DNA of 59,562 bases from Rhodanobacter sp. (GCA_024711345.1 JANJTA010000027.1:1-59562); one strand, 5' to 3'. Shown: positions 47,320 through 57,111, numbered from the stretch's first letter. A program made the numbers and translations. Notes: generated from the sequence alone by a model not told the origin.

Positions 47320-50259
47320 TCAGCCCAGCTTCTGTGCCTGCTCGCGCAGCGCGCCCAGCGTGGTGTTCCAGTCGGCGATGCGTTGGCGCTCCTGCGCCAC
47401 CACCTCGGCCGGCGCGTTGGCGACGAAGCTGGCGTTGCCGAGCTTGCCCTCGCACTTCCTGATCTCGGCCTCGATGCGGCCGATTTCCCTGGTCAGCCGC
47501 GCCTTTTCGGCGTCAAGGTCGATCAGGCCGGCCAGCGGGATCAGCACGCGCAGCGTGCCGACCACGGCCGCCGCCGCGGCCGGTTCGTCGGCGCCGGCCG
47601 CGATCCATTGCGGCGCTTCGGTGCGGGCGAGGAAGGCGATCTGCGCGGCGAACTTCGCCACGCGCGCCCGATCGCCGGCGTCGCCGTCGGCAAGCAGCAG
47701 CGGAATGGTCTTGCCCGGCGCGATGTTCATTTCCGAGCGGATCCGGCGCACGCCCGAGAGCACGGCCTTGAACCATTCGATCTCGGCGGTCGCCGCGTCG
47801 TCGTGCGCGAAGTCGGCGCCGCGCGGATACGTGGACTGCAGAATGCTCCTTGTCGAAGAGTCCGGCGGGGATGCCGGGCTGTTCGTTGCGCTCATGGAGG
47901 AGCGCGCGAGTGCTTTCGCCACTTCCTGGTAAATCTCCTCGGTGATGAACGGAATCACCGGGTGCAGCGCGCGCAGCACCGCTTCCAGCACCACCAGCAG
48001 CGTGTGCCGTGTGGACGCCGCGGCCTGCGCGTCGTCGCCGTTCAAGGCGGGCTTGGAGAGCTCCAGGAACCAGTCGCAATACTCGTTCCAGACGAACTCG
48101 TACAGCGCCTGCGCCAGGTGGTCGAAACGGTACGTGCGGAAATGTTCCTCCACCTCGGCCAGCGTCCGCGACAGGCGCGTCAGGATCCACCGCTCCGCTT
48201 CGGTAACCGGTGCTGGACCCCTCTCCCCCCGGGAGAGGGGTTGGGGTGAGGGTGCGGTGATGCCGGAAGGCTGCGCTCCGCCCGCACCCTCTCCTGCCGG
48301 GAGAGGGGAGACGTTCATCAGCACGAACCGCGCCGCATTCCACAACTTGTTGCAGAACGCCTTGTAGCCTTCGGCGCGCTTGATGTCGAAGTTGATGGTG
48401 CGGCTGTAGCTGGCCAGCGCGGCGAAGGTGAAGCGCAACGCGTCGGTGCCGATCGCGGGGATGCCGTCGGGATAATCCTTGCGGACGCGCTTCTCGACCT
48501 TGGCGCGCACCTGCGGGATCAGCAGCGACTTGGTGGATTTTTCCACCAGCGGCTCCAGCGCGATGCCGTCGATCAGGTCCAGCGGGTCCAGCGTGTTGCC
48601 CTTGGACTTGGACATCTTCTGGCCTTCCGCGTCGCGCACGATGGCGTTGATGTAGACCTCGCGGAACGGGATGCGGCCGGTGAAGTACCTGGTCGCCATC
48701 ACCATGCGGGCGACCCAGAAGAAGATGATGTCGAAGCCGGTGACCAGCACGGCGCTGGGCAGGAAGATCTGGTCGTTGGCCCAGTTCGCCACCACCTCGC
48801 CGCGCTCGTTTTTCACCGGGCCGTCGGCCGGCCAGCCCAGGGTGGAGAACGGCCACAGCGCGGAGCTGAACCAGGTGTCCAGCACGTCCTCGTCCTGGCG
48901 CAGCGCGCCGACCGGCGCGGTGCCGGCGTGGGCGCGCGCGTCGGCCTCGTCCTCGCCCACGAAGATGTGGCCGGCCTCGTCGTACCACGCCGGGATGCGG
49001 TGGCCCCACCACAGCTGGCGGCTGATGCACCAGTCCTGGATGTTGTCCAGCCACTGCGTGTAGGTGGTGCTCCAGTTTTCCGGCACGAACTTGATGTCGC
49101 CGTTGCGCACGGCGTCCAGCGCCGGTTCGGTGATCGCCTTGCGGCCGCCCGGACGGCCATCCGGCTGGACGTCCGAAGTCAGGTCGACGAACCACTGGTC
49201 GGTGAGCATCGGCTCGATCACCGCGTCGGAGCGCTGGCTCACCGGCACCTGCAGCTTGTGCGCCTTGGTCTCGACCAGCAGGCCGAGCGCTTCCAGGTCG
49301 GCCAGCACCGCCTTGCGCGCGTCGTAGCGGTCGAGGCCGCGGTATTTTTCCGGCGCGTTGTCGTTGACCTTCGCGTCCAGCGTGAAGATGGTGATCGGCG
49401 CCAGCCCGTGGCGCTGGCCGATCGCGTAGTCGTTGAAGTCGTGCGCCGGGGTGATCTTCACGCAGCCGGTGCCGAACTCGCGGTCGACGTAGTCGTCGGC
49501 GATCACCGGGATCTCGCGGCCGGTCAGCGGCAGCTTCAGCGCCTTGCCGACCAGGTGTGCGTAGCGCGCGTCCTCCGGGTGCACCGCCACGGCGACGTCG
49601 CCGAGCATGGTTTCGGGGCGGGTGGTGGCGACCACCAGCGATTCGTCGCTGCCCGCGACCGGATAGCGGATCGACCACAGGTGGCCGTCGCGCTCGACGT
49701 TGTTCACTTCGAGGTCCGACACCGCCGTGCCCAGCAGCGGGTCCCAGTTCACCAGCCGGTTGCCGCGGTAGATCAGGCCGGCGCGATACCAGTCGATGAA
49801 GACCTTGCGCACCGCGGCCGACAGCCCCTCGTCCATGGTGAAGCGCTCGCGCGACCAGTCGGCGGCGGCGCCGATGCGGCGCATCTGGCGGGTGATGGTG
49901 GAACCGGACTCCTCCTTCCACTGCCACACGCGTTCGACGAACGCGTCACGGCCGAGGTCATGGCGGGTCTTCTCCTCGATCGCCAGCTGGTTCTCCACGA
50001 TCTTCTGCGTGGCGATGCCGGCATGGTCGGTGCCAACCTGCCACAGGGTGTTGAAGCCGCGCATGCGGTGATAGCGCACCAGCATGTCCATCACCGTCTG
50101 CTGGAACGCGTGCCCCATGTGCAACGTGCCGGTGACGTTGGGCGGCGGCAGCAGGATGCAGTACGGCTCGCCCTGGCCCGACGGCCTGAACGCGCCGCTG
50201 GCTTCCCAGCGCGCGTACCACGTGGACTCGATCTGGGCAGGCTCGAAACTCTTTTCCAT
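47320..50259 (-). CDS. valS: valyl-tRNA synthetase with in-frame repeat insertion
   Basis: This 979-residue class I synthetase charges tRNA-Val. HMGH of the HIGH motif is at 47-50 and KMSKS near 548-552. The editing domain, anticodon-binding domain and C-terminal coiled coil ([20 protein letters not shown]) are all present. Residues about 650-681 ([12 protein letters not shown] ... [11 protein letters not shown]) are the translation of an R1 repeat inserted between the conserved FVLMN and ERWIL segments. The frame is kept. A second odd segment lies near 778-805 ([20 protein letters not shown]). The start is the ATG at 50259; an upstream frame to 50316 is unconserved. Confidence 0.95.
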   Translation of the reverse strand: MEKSFEPAQIESTWYARWEASGAFRPSGQGEPYCILLPPPNVTGTLHMGHAFQQTVMDMLVRYHRMRGFNTLWQVGTDHAGIATQKIVENQLAIEEKTRHDLGRDAFVERVWQWKEESGSTITRQMRRIGAAADWSRERFTMDEGLSAAVRKVFIDWYRAGLIYRGNRLVNWDPLLGTAVSDLEVNNVERDGHLWSIRYPVAGSDESLVVATTRPETMLGDVAVAVHPEDARYAHLVGKALKLPLTGREIPVIADDYVDREFGTGCVKITPAHDFNDYAIGQRHGLAPITIFTLDAKVNDNAPEKYRGLDRYDARKAVLADLEALGLLVETKAHKLQVPVSQRSDAVIEPMLTDQWFVDLTSDVQPDGRPGGRKAITEPALDAVRNGDIKFVPENWSTTYTQWLDNIQDWCISRQLWWGHRIPAWYDEAGHIFVGEDEADARAHAGTAPVGALRQDEDVLDTWFSSALWPFSTLGWPADGPVKNERGEVVANWANDQIFLPSAVLVTGFDIIFFWVARMVMATRYFTGRIPFREVYINAIVRDAEGQKMSKSKGNTLDPLDLIDGIALEPLVEKSTKSLLIPQVRAKVEKRVRKDYPDGIPAIGTDALRFTFAALASYSRTINFDIKRAEGYKAFCNKLWNAARFVLMNVSPLPAGEGAGGAQPSGITAPSPQPLSRGERGPAPVTEAERWILTRLSRTLAEVEEHFRTYRFDHLAQALYEFVWNEYCDWFLELSKPALNGDDAQAAASTRHTLLVVLEAVLRALHPVIPFITEEIYQEVAKALARSSMSATNSPASPPDSSTRSILQSTYPRGADFAHDDAATAEIEWFKAVLSGVRRIRSEMNIAPGKTIPLLLADGDAGDRARVAKFAAQIAFLARTEAPQWIAAGADEPAAAAAVVGTLRVLIPLAGLIDLDAEKARLTREIGRIEAEIRKCEGKLGNASFVANAPAEVVAQERQRIADWNTTLGALREQAQKLG
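48218..48310 (-). repeat. R1 repeat inside the valS coding region
   Basis: On the valS strand the element reads CCCCTCTCCCGGCAGGAGAG, GGGTGCGGGCGGAGCG, CACCCTCACCCCAACCCC and a closing hairpin. This is the same order of blocks as the intergenic copies at 22839 and 30976. Its length keeps the valS reading frame open. The palindromic ends explain the Pro/Gly/Arg-rich peptide it encodes. Confidence 0.8.
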
Positions 50260-50384
50260 GGGGACTCGCGATGGCGCGCCGGGGCCGGCGCGCCTGGAAT
50301 GGCAGCAAAGCGTCAATTGTACGGGCGGCAGCGCCGGGGTGCCATTTGGGGCAGGCCTCGCGGCTGCATGCCCGGGCCGGGCTT

Positions 50385-50738
50385 TCAGGGCAGCAGTTCG
50401 ATGCCGAAGCGCCGCACGAACAGTGCGAAAAGGCCGAAGCAGGCCACCGTGATCACCACGCAGGCGAGCAGGGTGAACCAGAAACCCAGTCGTGGCAGCA
50501 GCACCGGGAAGGCCAGGAACATGGGAAGCGTGGGCACCACGTACCAGAACGTGTACCAGGCGTGGTTGGCGATCTTCTCCTGCGGCTGGTGCTCGACCTG
50601 CAGCCAGATCAGGGCCAGCACGGTGACCAGCGGCAGCGCGGCGATCAGACCGCCGAGGCGATCGCTGCGCTTGGCCGTCTCCGAGACGATCACCACCACG
50701 GCGGCAGTGATCAGGTATTTGCTGACGAGCCAGGCCAT
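50385..50738 (-). CDS. DUF3147 family membrane protein
   Basis: This 117-residue protein has four hydrophobic helices (for example [16 protein letters not shown] and [19 protein letters not shown]). It shows the DUF3147 core [20 protein letters not shown]. The family is of unknown function; its small multi-helix shape suggests a transporter-like or accessory membrane protein. I start it at the ATG at 50738, since an upstream frame would overlap hemE and is low-complexity. It follows hemE by 16 bases on the same strand and is probably co-transcribed with it. Confidence 0.85.
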   Translation of the reverse strand: MAWLVSKYLITAAVVVIVSETAKRSDRLGGLIAALPLVTVLALIWLQVEHQPQEKIANHAWYTFWYVVPTLPMFLAFPVLLPRLGFWFTLLACVVITVACFGLFALFVRRFGIELLP

Positions 50739-50754
50739 GCCGCCGCTCCTCCGC

Positions 50755-51828
50755 TCAGCCGCCGCGCAACGCGCGCCCGTAAGCATGCACCTCGTCCACC
50801 AGCACCCGCACGTGCTCGGGGTCGACTTCCGGCGTGACGCCGTGGCCGAGATTGAACACGTGGCCGGGGTGGTTGCCGTAGCTGTCGAGCACGGCACGGG
50901 CTTCGCGGCGGATCACCTCGGGGCTGGCGCGCATGACGGCCGGGTCGAGGTTGCCTTGCAGTGCCACCTTGCCCGCGACGGCGCGGCGGGCGTCGGCCAG
51001 GTCGATGGTCCAGTCCACGCCGAGCGCGGCGCAGCCCGAATCGGCCATCTCGGCCAGGTGCATGCCGGCGCCCTTGGAGAACAGGATCACCGGCAGCTCG
51101 CGCGCCGCGGCATCGGCCTTCAGCGCGGCCACGATCCGGGTCAGGTAGCGCAGCGAGAACTCGCGGAACGGCGCGGGGCCGAGCATGCCGCCCCAGGTGT
51201 CGAAGATCATCAGCGCCTGCGCGCCGGCTTCGGCCTGCGCGATCAGGTAGGCGGCGACGGACTGCGCCAGCGTGTCGAGCAACCGATGGGCGAGCTTCGG
51301 CTCGTTCCAGCACATCGCCTTCAGCGTGGCGAAGTCGCGCGAGCCGCGGCCCTCGACCATGTAGCAGGCCAGCGTCCAAGGGCTGCCGGCGAAGCCGATC
51401 AGCGGCACGCGGCCGTGCAGTTCGCGGCGGATCAGCCGCACCGCGTCCATCACGTAACGCAGCGCGCCGTCCATGTCGGGCACGGCGAGTTTCGCGACGT
51501 CGGCGGCGCTGCGCACCGGGCGGGCGAACTGCGGGCCTTCGCCGTGGGCGAACGACAGGCCCAGGCCCATCGCGTCGGGAATGGTGAGGATGTCGGAGAA
51601 CAGGATCGCCGCGTCCAGCTCGAAGCGCTCCAGCGGCTGCAGCGTCACTTCGCAGGCGAACTCGGGGTTCTGCGCCAGGCCCATGAAGCTGCCGGCGCGT
51701 TCGCGGGTGGCGCGGTATTCCGGCAGGTAGCGGCCGGCCTGGCGCATCACCCAGATCGGCGTGGTGTCGGTCGGTTCGCGGCGCAGCGCGCGCAGGAAGC
51801 GGTCGTTCTTCAGTTCTTCGGCAGGCAT
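50755..51828 (-). CDS. hemE: uroporphyrinogen decarboxylase
   Basis: HemE removes four carboxyl groups from uroporphyrinogen III to give coproporphyrinogen III in heme synthesis. The 357-residue protein carries the two signatures: [16 protein letters not shown] near residue 25 and [16 protein letters not shown] in the middle. The substrate Asp region is [28 protein letters not shown] closes the barrel. The ATG at 51828 is preferred because the homologous start is [11 protein letters not shown]. The WGR-domain gene lies one base upstream on the same strand, so the two are probably coupled. Confidence 0.95.
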   Translation of the reverse strand: MPAEELKNDRFLRALRREPTDTTPIWVMRQAGRYLPEYRATRERAGSFMGLAQNPEFACEVTLQPLERFELDAAILFSDILTIPDAMGLGLSFAHGEGPQFARPVRSAADVAKLAVPDMDGALRYVMDAVRLIRRELHGRVPLIGFAGSPWTLACYMVEGRGSRDFATLKAMCWNEPKLAHRLLDTLAQSVAAYLIAQAEAGAQALMIFDTWGGMLGPAPFREFSLRYLTRIVAALKADAAARELPVILFSKGAGMHLAEMADSGCAALGVDWTIDLADARRAVAGKVALQGNLDPAVMRASPEVIRREARAVLDSYGNHPGHVFNLGHGVTPEVDPEHVRVLVDEVHAYGRALRGG

Positions 51829-51829
51829 T

Positions 51830-52090
51830 TCAACGTCCGTACGGGCCTTCCAGGCCCTGGGCAAACATCAGGCGGTAGCCGCGCTTGAGCTGGCTGTCGC
51901 GGGCTTTCTCGAAGGCGGCGACGGCCTCGTCGCGTTCCAGGAACTGCTCGCGCTTCATGCTGGCGCGGCCACCCTGGGTGCCGGATTCGCGGTACAGCGT
52001 CCAGCCGCCGAGCAGGTCCTGTTCCAGCGTGATCTGGACGTAGCGGGGGGCGTCGGTACTGCCGGGCACGGTTTGCAGATAAAGGCGCAT
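51830..52090 (-). CDS. small WGR-domain protein
   Basis: This 86-residue protein is essentially one WGR domain: [28 protein letters not shown], then [30 protein letters not shown] domains occur in PARPs and MolR-like proteins and bind nucleic acid or proteins. Stand-alone forms in bacteria have no known role. The ATG at 52090 starts [10 protein letters not shown]; an upstream frame to 52135 lacks a ribosome site. It sits directly upstream of hemE on the same strand. Confidence 0.85.
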   Translation of the reverse strand: MRLYLQTVPGSTDAPRYVQITLEQDLLGGWTLYRESGTQGGRASMKREQFLERDEAVAAFEKARDSQLKRGYRLMFAQGLEGPYGR

Positions 52091-52199
52091 GGGTTCCGAA
52101 GGTGCAGCACGAACAGGCGCGTGGCCGGACGACACAGTTTATAGGATTTGCGCGGACGCGCCCGCGTCCCGGCTGGGCCACGCCGTCACGCCCGGCGGT

Positions 52200-53291
52200 T
52201 CATCCCGTGGCCTGCAGCACGGCCAGCACGTCGGCCTCGGCCACCCCGGCGACGATCTCGGCGCGGCCGATGCCGCGCCACAGGATCAGGCGCAGCGTGC
52301 CGGCGGTGTTCTTCTTGTCCAGCCGCATCAGCGCCAGCAACTGCGGCGGATCCATCCCGGGCGGCACTGCCACCGGCAGGCCGACGGCTTCCAGCAGGCG
52401 CTGCAGGCGGGCGGTGGCGGCCGGCGCACCCATGCCGAGCCGCTCGGACAGGCGCGCCGCCAGCAGCATGCCGATGGCCACGCCTTCGCCGTGCAGCAAG
52501 GCGGTGTAGTGGCCGGCGGTTTCCAGGGCGTGGCCGAAGGTATGGCCGAAGTTGAGCAGGGCGCGCTCGCCTTGTTCGGTTTCGTCGCGCGCGACCACGC
52601 CGGCCTTGTAGGCCACCTTGCGCGCGATCGCCTGCTGCACCGTGGCCGGCTCGCGCGCGGCGAGCGCGGCGGCGTGCTGCTCCAGCCAGGCGAAGAACGA
52701 CTCGTCGCCGATCGCCGCGCCCTTGATCACCTCGGCCAGGCCGGCGCGGTATTCGCGCTCGGGCAGGGTCGCCAGGGTGTCGATGTCGGCGACCACCGCG
52801 CGCGGCTGGTGGAACGCGCCGGCGAGGTTCTTGCCCACAGGCAGGTTCACGCCGGTCTTGCCGCCGACCGAGGAGTCGACCATCGCCAGCAAGGTCGTGG
52901 GCATCTGGATGAAGTCGATGCCGCGCATCCAGCACGCCGCGCTGAAGCCGGCCAGGTCGCCGACCACGCCGCCGCCCAGCGCGATCACGCAGGCGTCGCG
53001 GGTGGCGCCCAGTTCACCCAGCGCTTCCAGCACGCGGCCCACGTTGGCGAAGGTCTTGTGCGCTTCGCCGTCGTCGAGCAGGAAGCTGGCCCAGCGCAGC
53101 CCGTCCAGTCCCGCCTCGATGCGCGGCAGGTACAGCGGCGCCACGGTGGTGTTGCTGACTACCAGCACGTGGCGCCCGCGCACCATGCTGCGCCAGCGCG
53201 CTTGCTCACCGAGCAGGCCGGCGCCGATCCACACCGGGTAGCTGCGCTGGCCGAGGGCGACGGTGACGGTCTGGCGTGCGGGGTCGTTCAT
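52200..53291 (-). CDS. aroB: 3-dehydroquinate synthase
   Basis: AroB cyclises DAHP to 3-dehydroquinate, the second step of the shikimate pathway. The 363-residue protein shows the NAD-binding ALGGGVVGDLAGFSAACWMRG, the substrate and metal region PTTLLAMVDSSVGGKTGVN, EVIKGAAIGDESFF, and the zinc ligand region LNFGHTFGHALE. Its ATG overlaps the aroK stop by four bases, the usual aroK-aroB order. Length is normal. Confidence 0.95.
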   Translation of the reverse strand: MNDPARQTVTVALGQRSYPVWIGAGLLGEQARWRSMVRGRHVLVVSNTTVAPLYLPRIEAGLDGLRWASFLLDDGEAHKTFANVGRVLEALGELGATRDACVIALGGGVVGDLAGFSAACWMRGIDFIQMPTTLLAMVDSSVGGKTGVNLPVGKNLAGAFHQPRAVVADIDTLATLPEREYRAGLAEVIKGAAIGDESFFAWLEQHAAALAAREPATVQQAIARKVAYKAGVVARDETEQGERALLNFGHTFGHALETAGHYTALLHGEGVAIGMLLAARLSERLGMGAPAATARLQRLLEAVGLPVAVPPGMDPPQLLALMRLDKKNTAGTLRLILWRGIGRAEIVAGVAEADVLAVLQATG

Positions 53292-53842
53292 GCGGTCTGC
53301 CTGGGCGCCGCGTCGGGGCGCTGCCAGTGGCGGTCGATCAGCGCGATGCAGCGTTCGCCGCTGACGGCGAGGCTGCCGGTTTCGCCGGGTATCGCCAGGT
53401 CGGCCAGTTCCCGGTAGAGCGGTTCGCGCAGCTGCGCCATCGCCTGCAGCCGCTCGCGGCGGTCGACCACCGCCAGCAGCGGGCGGCGGTGGTCGCGCTC
53501 CAGCCGCTCCAGTTGCTGTTCGATGCTGGCCTGCAACCACACCACGTAGCCACGCTCGCGCAGCTGCCGACGGTTGGCGTCGGCCAGCACCGCGCCGGCG
53601 CCGGTGGCCAGCAGCACGCCGTCGCGGCGGCTGCACTCGTCCAGCAATGCGCTCTCGCGCTGGCGGAAACCCGCCTCGCCCTCGATCTCGAACACCCGGT
53701 TCACGTCCACGCCGCAATGGTGCTCGATCTCCTGGTCGAGATCGACGAAGCTCAGGCCATAATGCGCCGCAAGCCGTCGCCCGATCGAGCTCTTGCCGGC
53801 GCCGGTCGGGCCGATGAGGAACAGGTTGGGCGAAGGGTTCAT
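53288..53842 (-). CDS. aroK: shikimate kinase
   Basis: AroK phosphorylates shikimate in aromatic amino acid synthesis. The 184-residue protein has the P-loop GPTGAGKSSIGRRLA near residue 11 and DLDQEIEHHCGVDVNRVFEIEGEAGFRQRE, which binds shikimate. The lid region is RRPLLAVVDRRERLQAMAQLREPLYRE. It is the first gene of the aroK-aroB operon and is divergent from the epimerase-like gene. The 52-base gap holds both ribosome sites and probably both promoters. Confidence 0.94.
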   Translation of the reverse strand: MNPSPNLFLIGPTGAGKSSIGRRLAAHYGLSFVDLDQEIEHHCGVDVNRVFEIEGEAGFRQRESALLDECSRRDGVLLATGAGAVLADANRRQLRERGYVVWLQASIEQQLERLERDHRRPLLAVVDRRERLQAMAQLREPLYRELADLAIPGETGSLAVSGERCIALIDRHWQRPDAAPRQTA

Positions 53843-53894
53843 GCGCAGATGCTAGCAGGGCGGATCGGCCCGGGCAGTGCGATGGGAGGTGGTG

Positions 53895-54728
53895 GTGAGC
53901 GAACGTGTCCTGCTGGCCGGATGCGGCGACCTGGGCGAGCGCGTGGCGCAGCGTCTGCGCGCCCGCGGCGACGAAGTCTGGGCGCTGCGGCGCCAGCCGC
54001 CGGTGCGCGGCAAGTACGGCATCCACTGGTTGCGCGGCGACCTGACCGACCCGGCCAGCCTGGGCGGGTTGCCGGCGGGCATCACCCGGCTGGCCTATCT
54101 GCCGGCGCCGGCGACGCGCGACAAGGCGACGTATCAGGCGATCTTCGTGGACGGCCTGCGCCACCTGCTCGATGCGCTCGATACCCGCAAACTGGCACGG
54201 GTGCTGTTCGTCTCGTCCAGCGCCGTGTATGGCGAGCACGACGGCGACTGGGTGGACGAGACCACTTCAGTCGAGCCGTTGGGCTTCAACGGTGCGGTAC
54301 TGCTCGAGGCCGAGCAGTGGCTGGCGCAGCAGCCGCTGCCATCGACCGTGCTGCGGCTGGCCGGCCTGTACGGACCCGGACGGCTGCAGCTAGTCGAGCG
54401 CCTGCGCGCCGGTCAGCTGCGCGTGCCGCGCGAGACGCCGCACTGGGCCAACCGGATCCACGTCGACGACGCCGCCGCGGCGATCGTGCATCTGCTGGGG
54501 CTGAAGTCGCCGCAACCGCTGTACCTCGGCGTGGACGACACGCCGATGCCGCTCGACGAGTTGTACGACTTCCTCGCGGCGCTGCTCGACGCTCCCTTGC
54601 CCGCCGAAGGCGCGCCGCCGGCCGGCGTCGGCAGCAAGCGGCTCAGCAACGCGAGGCTGCGCGCCAGCGGCTGGGCGCCGCAATGGCCGGATGCGCGCGA
54701 AGGCTACGCCGCGCTGCTCGACGGCTGA
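53895..54728 (+). CDS. NAD(P)-dependent oxidoreductase, YeeZ-like extended SDR
   Basis: This 277-residue protein opens with a nucleotide-binding fold, VLLAGCGDLGERVAQRLRARG, and a basic residue cluster after the second strand (WALRRQPPV) that suggests NADP preference. VLFVSSSAVYGEHDG carries the Tyr of the SDR active site in an S/SS-x-VYG pattern. RIHVDDAAAAIVHLL closes the extended-SDR core. The substrate is unknown. GTG 53895 is chosen because GGGAGGT lies five to eleven bases before it; ATG 53877 would overlap that site. Confidence 0.83.
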   Translation: MSERVLLAGCGDLGERVAQRLRARGDEVWALRRQPPVRGKYGIHWLRGDLTDPASLGGLPAGITRLAYLPAPATRDKATYQAIFVDGLRHLLDALDTRKLARVLFVSSSAVYGEHDGDWVDETTSVEPLGFNGAVLLEAEQWLAQQPLPSTVLRLAGLYGPGRLQLVERLRAGQLRVPRETPHWANRIHVDDAAAAIVHLLGLKSPQPLYLGVDDTPMPLDELYDFLAALLDAPLPAEGAPPAGVGSKRLSNARLRASGWAPQWPDAREGYAALLDG

Positions 54729-54752
54729 ACCGTCCACCAAAGGAGAACCGCC

Positions 54753-55097
54753 ATGGCCAACACCGTTCCGCATCACCAGGTCAGCACCGCCAACGAGATT
54801 CCAGGCTGCCGCATCGTGCGTTCGCTGGGCATCGTGCGCGGCATCACCGTGCGTTCGCGCAGCGTGGTCGGCAATCTCGGCGCGGCGCTGCAGACCATCG
54901 TCGGTGGCAATATCTCGATCTACACCGAGCTGTGCGAGAAGGCGCGCGAGGAGGCGTTCGAGCTGATGCTGCAACACGCCGCGGCGATGGGCGCGAACGG
55001 CGTGGTGGCAATGCGCTACGACGCCAACGACGTCGCCCAGGGCGTCACCGAAGTGCTGGCCTACGGCACGGCGGTGCAGGTGGAAGCGTCAACGTGA
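54753..55097 (+). CDS. YbjQ/UPF0145 family heavy-metal-binding domain protein
   Basis: This 114-residue cytosolic protein matches the YbjQ family: [21 protein letters not shown] near the start, then [28 protein letters not shown], ending YGTAVQVE. The family forms a ring-shaped pentamer in crystals and is annotated as heavy-metal-binding without firm function. AAAGGAGAA precedes the ATG. It follows the SDR gene by 24 bases and precedes the dodecin gene by about 108, so it may belong to one or both transcripts. Confidence 0.88.
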   Translation: MANTVPHHQVSTANEIPGCRIVRSLGIVRGITVRSRSVVGNLGAALQTIVGGNISIYTELCEKAREEAFELMLQHAAAMGANGVVAMRYDANDVAQGVTEVLAYGTAVQVEAST

Positions 55098-55205
55098 GGT
55101 GATTTTGCAGTGCGGCTTGCTGCCACGGGCGAGCGCGGACCAGACTCGGGTTTCCGGAACGGGGAGCGCCGTGCCGCTTGCACGATTCCACCGGAGGTCG
55201 ACGCC

Positions 55206-55409
55206 ATGTCGGTAGCCAAGGTCATCGAGATCAACGCCTCGTCCAGCAAGAGCGTGGAAGACGCCGTGCAGGGCGGCCTGAAGAAGGCCGCCGAGTCGGT
55301 GAAGAACATCAAGAGCGCCTGGGTCAACGAGATCAAGGCGGTGACCAGGGACGACGGCACGATCACCGAGTGGCGGGTGAACATGAAGGTCAACTTCATC
55401 GTCGACTGA
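55206..55409 (+). CDS. dodecin family flavin-binding protein
   Basis: This 67-residue protein matches dodecins, which assemble into hollow 12-subunit shells that store or buffer flavins. Motifs are VAKVIEINASSSKSVEDAV, the Trp-bearing IKSAWVNEIKAVT that stacks on flavin, and a final WRVNMKVNFIVD strand. CCGGAGG lies before the ATG. A frame from 55110 would add 32 unconserved residues and is rejected. It converges on the glycerate-kinase-like gene. Confidence 0.92.
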   Translation: MSVAKVIEINASSSKSVEDAVQGGLKKAAESVKNIKSAWVNEIKAVTRDDGTITEWRVNMKVNFIVD

Positions 55410-55459
55410 TCGCCCCGCGCCGACAAGGTGGCGGCCAGTGCGCCTCGCCGGCGGCCGGG

Positions 55460-56290
55460 TCAGCCGTGGCTGAGGCCGGTGACGTGGCGATCGTCGTCGT
55501 ACTCCACGCAGGTATCGGCCAGCGCCGGCAAGGTGGCCAGCGCGTGCCGGCTGAGCCGCTCGAAGTGCGCCAGGAACCGCTCCAGTGCCGCCGCATCCAT
55601 CGCCAGCGGCGCGTGCCGGGCCAGCAGCTCCTGCTCCTGCTCGCCACGCCAGCGGCGCACGATCTCCCAGCTCGGCGCCTGCAGCACGATCAGCGCGTCG
55701 AACTTGCGCCACAGCGGCTGGTAGCCGCGCAACTGCTTGTTGACCCAGTGCCGCCAGCTGCCGTCGGGATCTTCGGTGCGCTCCAGTTCGTTGACCGGCC
55801 GGGCCAGCGCGGCCTGCAGTTGCGGCCGGATGCCCAGCGCCCAGCCCTCCACGATCACCAGCTTCGGCGGCCGCGTGGTGCGCGGCCAGCGCGACGGCGG
55901 AAAGCGGGTGTCGCGGCCCTTGTCGAAGCGCGGGTGCGACACCGGCAGCTTGTCCGAGGCGTGCGGCAGGGCGGCCAGCACCGACATCAGCAACTCGATC
56001 TCGTGCGTGCCCGGCACGCCGCGGCTGCGCAACAGCGGGTGCACGTCGCGCGCCAGTGCCTCGCGGTCGCTGCGAGCGTAGTAGAAGTCGTCCAGCGAGA
56101 GCACCTCGGTGGGCCAGCCGCGGGCCTCGGCCTGCGCCTTCATCACCCGCGCCAGGGTGCTCTTGCCGCTGCCCTGCAGGCCGGACAGGCCAATGATGTA
56201 CGGGCGGCGCGAGCGGGCGATGCGCCCGGCGTACTGGTCGAGCAGGTGGCCGGCGAGGGCCTCGTTCTGCAGGTCGGCGTGGGACGTCAT
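55460..56290 (-). CDS. D-glycerate 3-kinase-like (plant-type) P-loop kinase
   Basis: This 276-residue kinase has a P-loop GLSGLQGSGKSTLARVMKA near residue 33 and EVLSLDDFYYARSDREALA. Downstream it shows GVPGTHEIELLMSVL, PRFDKGRDTRFP and LVIVEGWALGIRP. The pattern fits the GLYK family, which phosphorylates D-glycerate, and the related YggC-type uridine-kinase-like proteins. Substrate assignment is tentative. Its start overlaps by four bases the stop of a possible small upstream gene, suggesting coupled translation if that frame is real. Confidence 0.82.
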   Translation of the reverse strand: MTSHADLQNEALAGHLLDQYAGRIARSRRPYIIGLSGLQGSGKSTLARVMKAQAEARGWPTEVLSLDDFYYARSDREALARDVHPLLRSRGVPGTHEIELLMSVLAALPHASDKLPVSHPRFDKGRDTRFPPSRWPRTTRPPKLVIVEGWALGIRPQLQAALARPVNELERTEDPDGSWRHWVNKQLRGYQPLWRKFDALIVLQAPSWEIVRRWRGEQEQELLARHAPLAMDAAALERFLAHFERLSRHALATLPALADTCVEYDDDRHVTGLSHG

Positions 56291-56478
56291 CCGCGGCGCA
56301 CCGTGGTTCCGGGAGGGATTTGCGCCACCGGCAGGCCGCGGCGGCGGAGCTTGGCGCCGGCGGGCATGTCGCTGCCCTCTTCACGTTTCGTGGTGGAAGA
56401 TGACGTCGCCATCCGGGCCGGTCGGGTACTGGAGGGATGGGGCATTGCACTATTATCGGTCAGATTCATCCGCGCCAT
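56287..56478 (-). CDS. possible small protein upstream of the glycerate-kinase-like gene
   Basis: This 63-residue frame is of doubtful reality. It starts MARMNLTDNSAMPHPSS and ends AKLRRRGLPVAQIPPGTTVRRG, with no domain I recognise. The only support is the ATGA overlap of its stop with the start of the kinase gene, typical of coupled genes in this window. It is divergent from pdxH, so its 5' end may share the pdxH control region. Confidence 0.3.
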   Translation of the reverse strand: MARMNLTDNSAMPHPSSTRPARMATSSSTTKREEGSDMPAGAKLRRRGLPVAQIPPGTTVRRG

Positions 56479-56523
56479 GATGGCGCGTGTCGGCCACGAT
56501 GCAAAAGGAAAGTTTCAGACACC

Positions 56524-57111
56524 ATGCTCAAATCCGAGATTCTAGACACCTTCCAGCGTCTGCTGGAGGAGGCCAGGGCCAGTGGCGAGCGCGAACCGAC
56601 CGCGATGAACCTGGCCACCGTGGATGGCGCCGGTCGGGTCGCCTCGCGGATCGTGCTGCTCAAGGGCGCCGACGAGCGCGGCTTCCGCTTCCACACCAAT
56701 TACCAGAGCGACAAGGGCAGCCAGCTGGAGGTGCATCCGCAGGTGGCGCTGTGCTTCCACTGGAAGCAGCTGCGCGAGGGCGTGCAGGTGCGCGTGGAAG
56801 GCGTGGCGCGCAAGCTGCTGGCGGAAGAGTCGGACGCCTACTTCGCCAGCCGCCCGCGCGGCAGCCAGATCGGCGCGTGGGCCTCGCTGCAGTCGCAGAC
56901 CCTGCCCGACCGCGACACCTTCGAGCAGCGCGTGGCGCGCTACGAGCAGCAGTTCGACGGCCGCGAGGTGAGCCGGCCGCCGCACTGGGGCGGCTTCGTG
57001 GTGGAGCCGGACATGGTCGAGTTCTGGTACGGCGCCGAATTTCGCCTGCACGAGCGGGTGCGCTGGGATCGCCACGGCCAGACCTGGACCAGCCGGATGC
57101 TCTATCCATGA
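56524..57111 (+). CDS. pdxH: pyridoxamine 5'-phosphate oxidase
   Basis: PdxH oxidises pyridoxine or pyridoxamine phosphate to pyridoxal phosphate with FMN. The 195-residue protein shows AMNLATVDGAGRVASRIVLLKG, FRFHTNYQSDKGSQL (FMN site), ALCFHWKQLREGVQVRVEG and the substrate motif RPPHWGGFVVEPDMVEFW, ending RLHERVRW and SRMLYP. The start at 56524 follows AAGGAAAG. A TATTAT hexamer at 56451-56456 is a possible -10. The stop overlaps the next gene's ATG (ATGA), so it is coupled to the YjbQ gene. Confidence 0.95.
   Translation: MLKSEILDTFQRLLEEARASGEREPTAMNLATVDGAGRVASRIVLLKGADERGFRFHTNYQSDKGSQLEVHPQVALCFHWKQLREGVQVRVEGVARKLLAEESDAYFASRPRGSQIGAWASLQSQTLPDRDTFEQRVARYEQQFDGREVSRPPHWGGFVVEPDMVEFWYGAEFRLHERVRWDRHGQTWTSRMLYP

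Noticed and set aside
48218..48310. valS insert as a sequencing or assembly error
   Set aside because: The segment keeps the frame, has the block order of a family with several other copies, and is flanked by intact conserved ValRS sequence.
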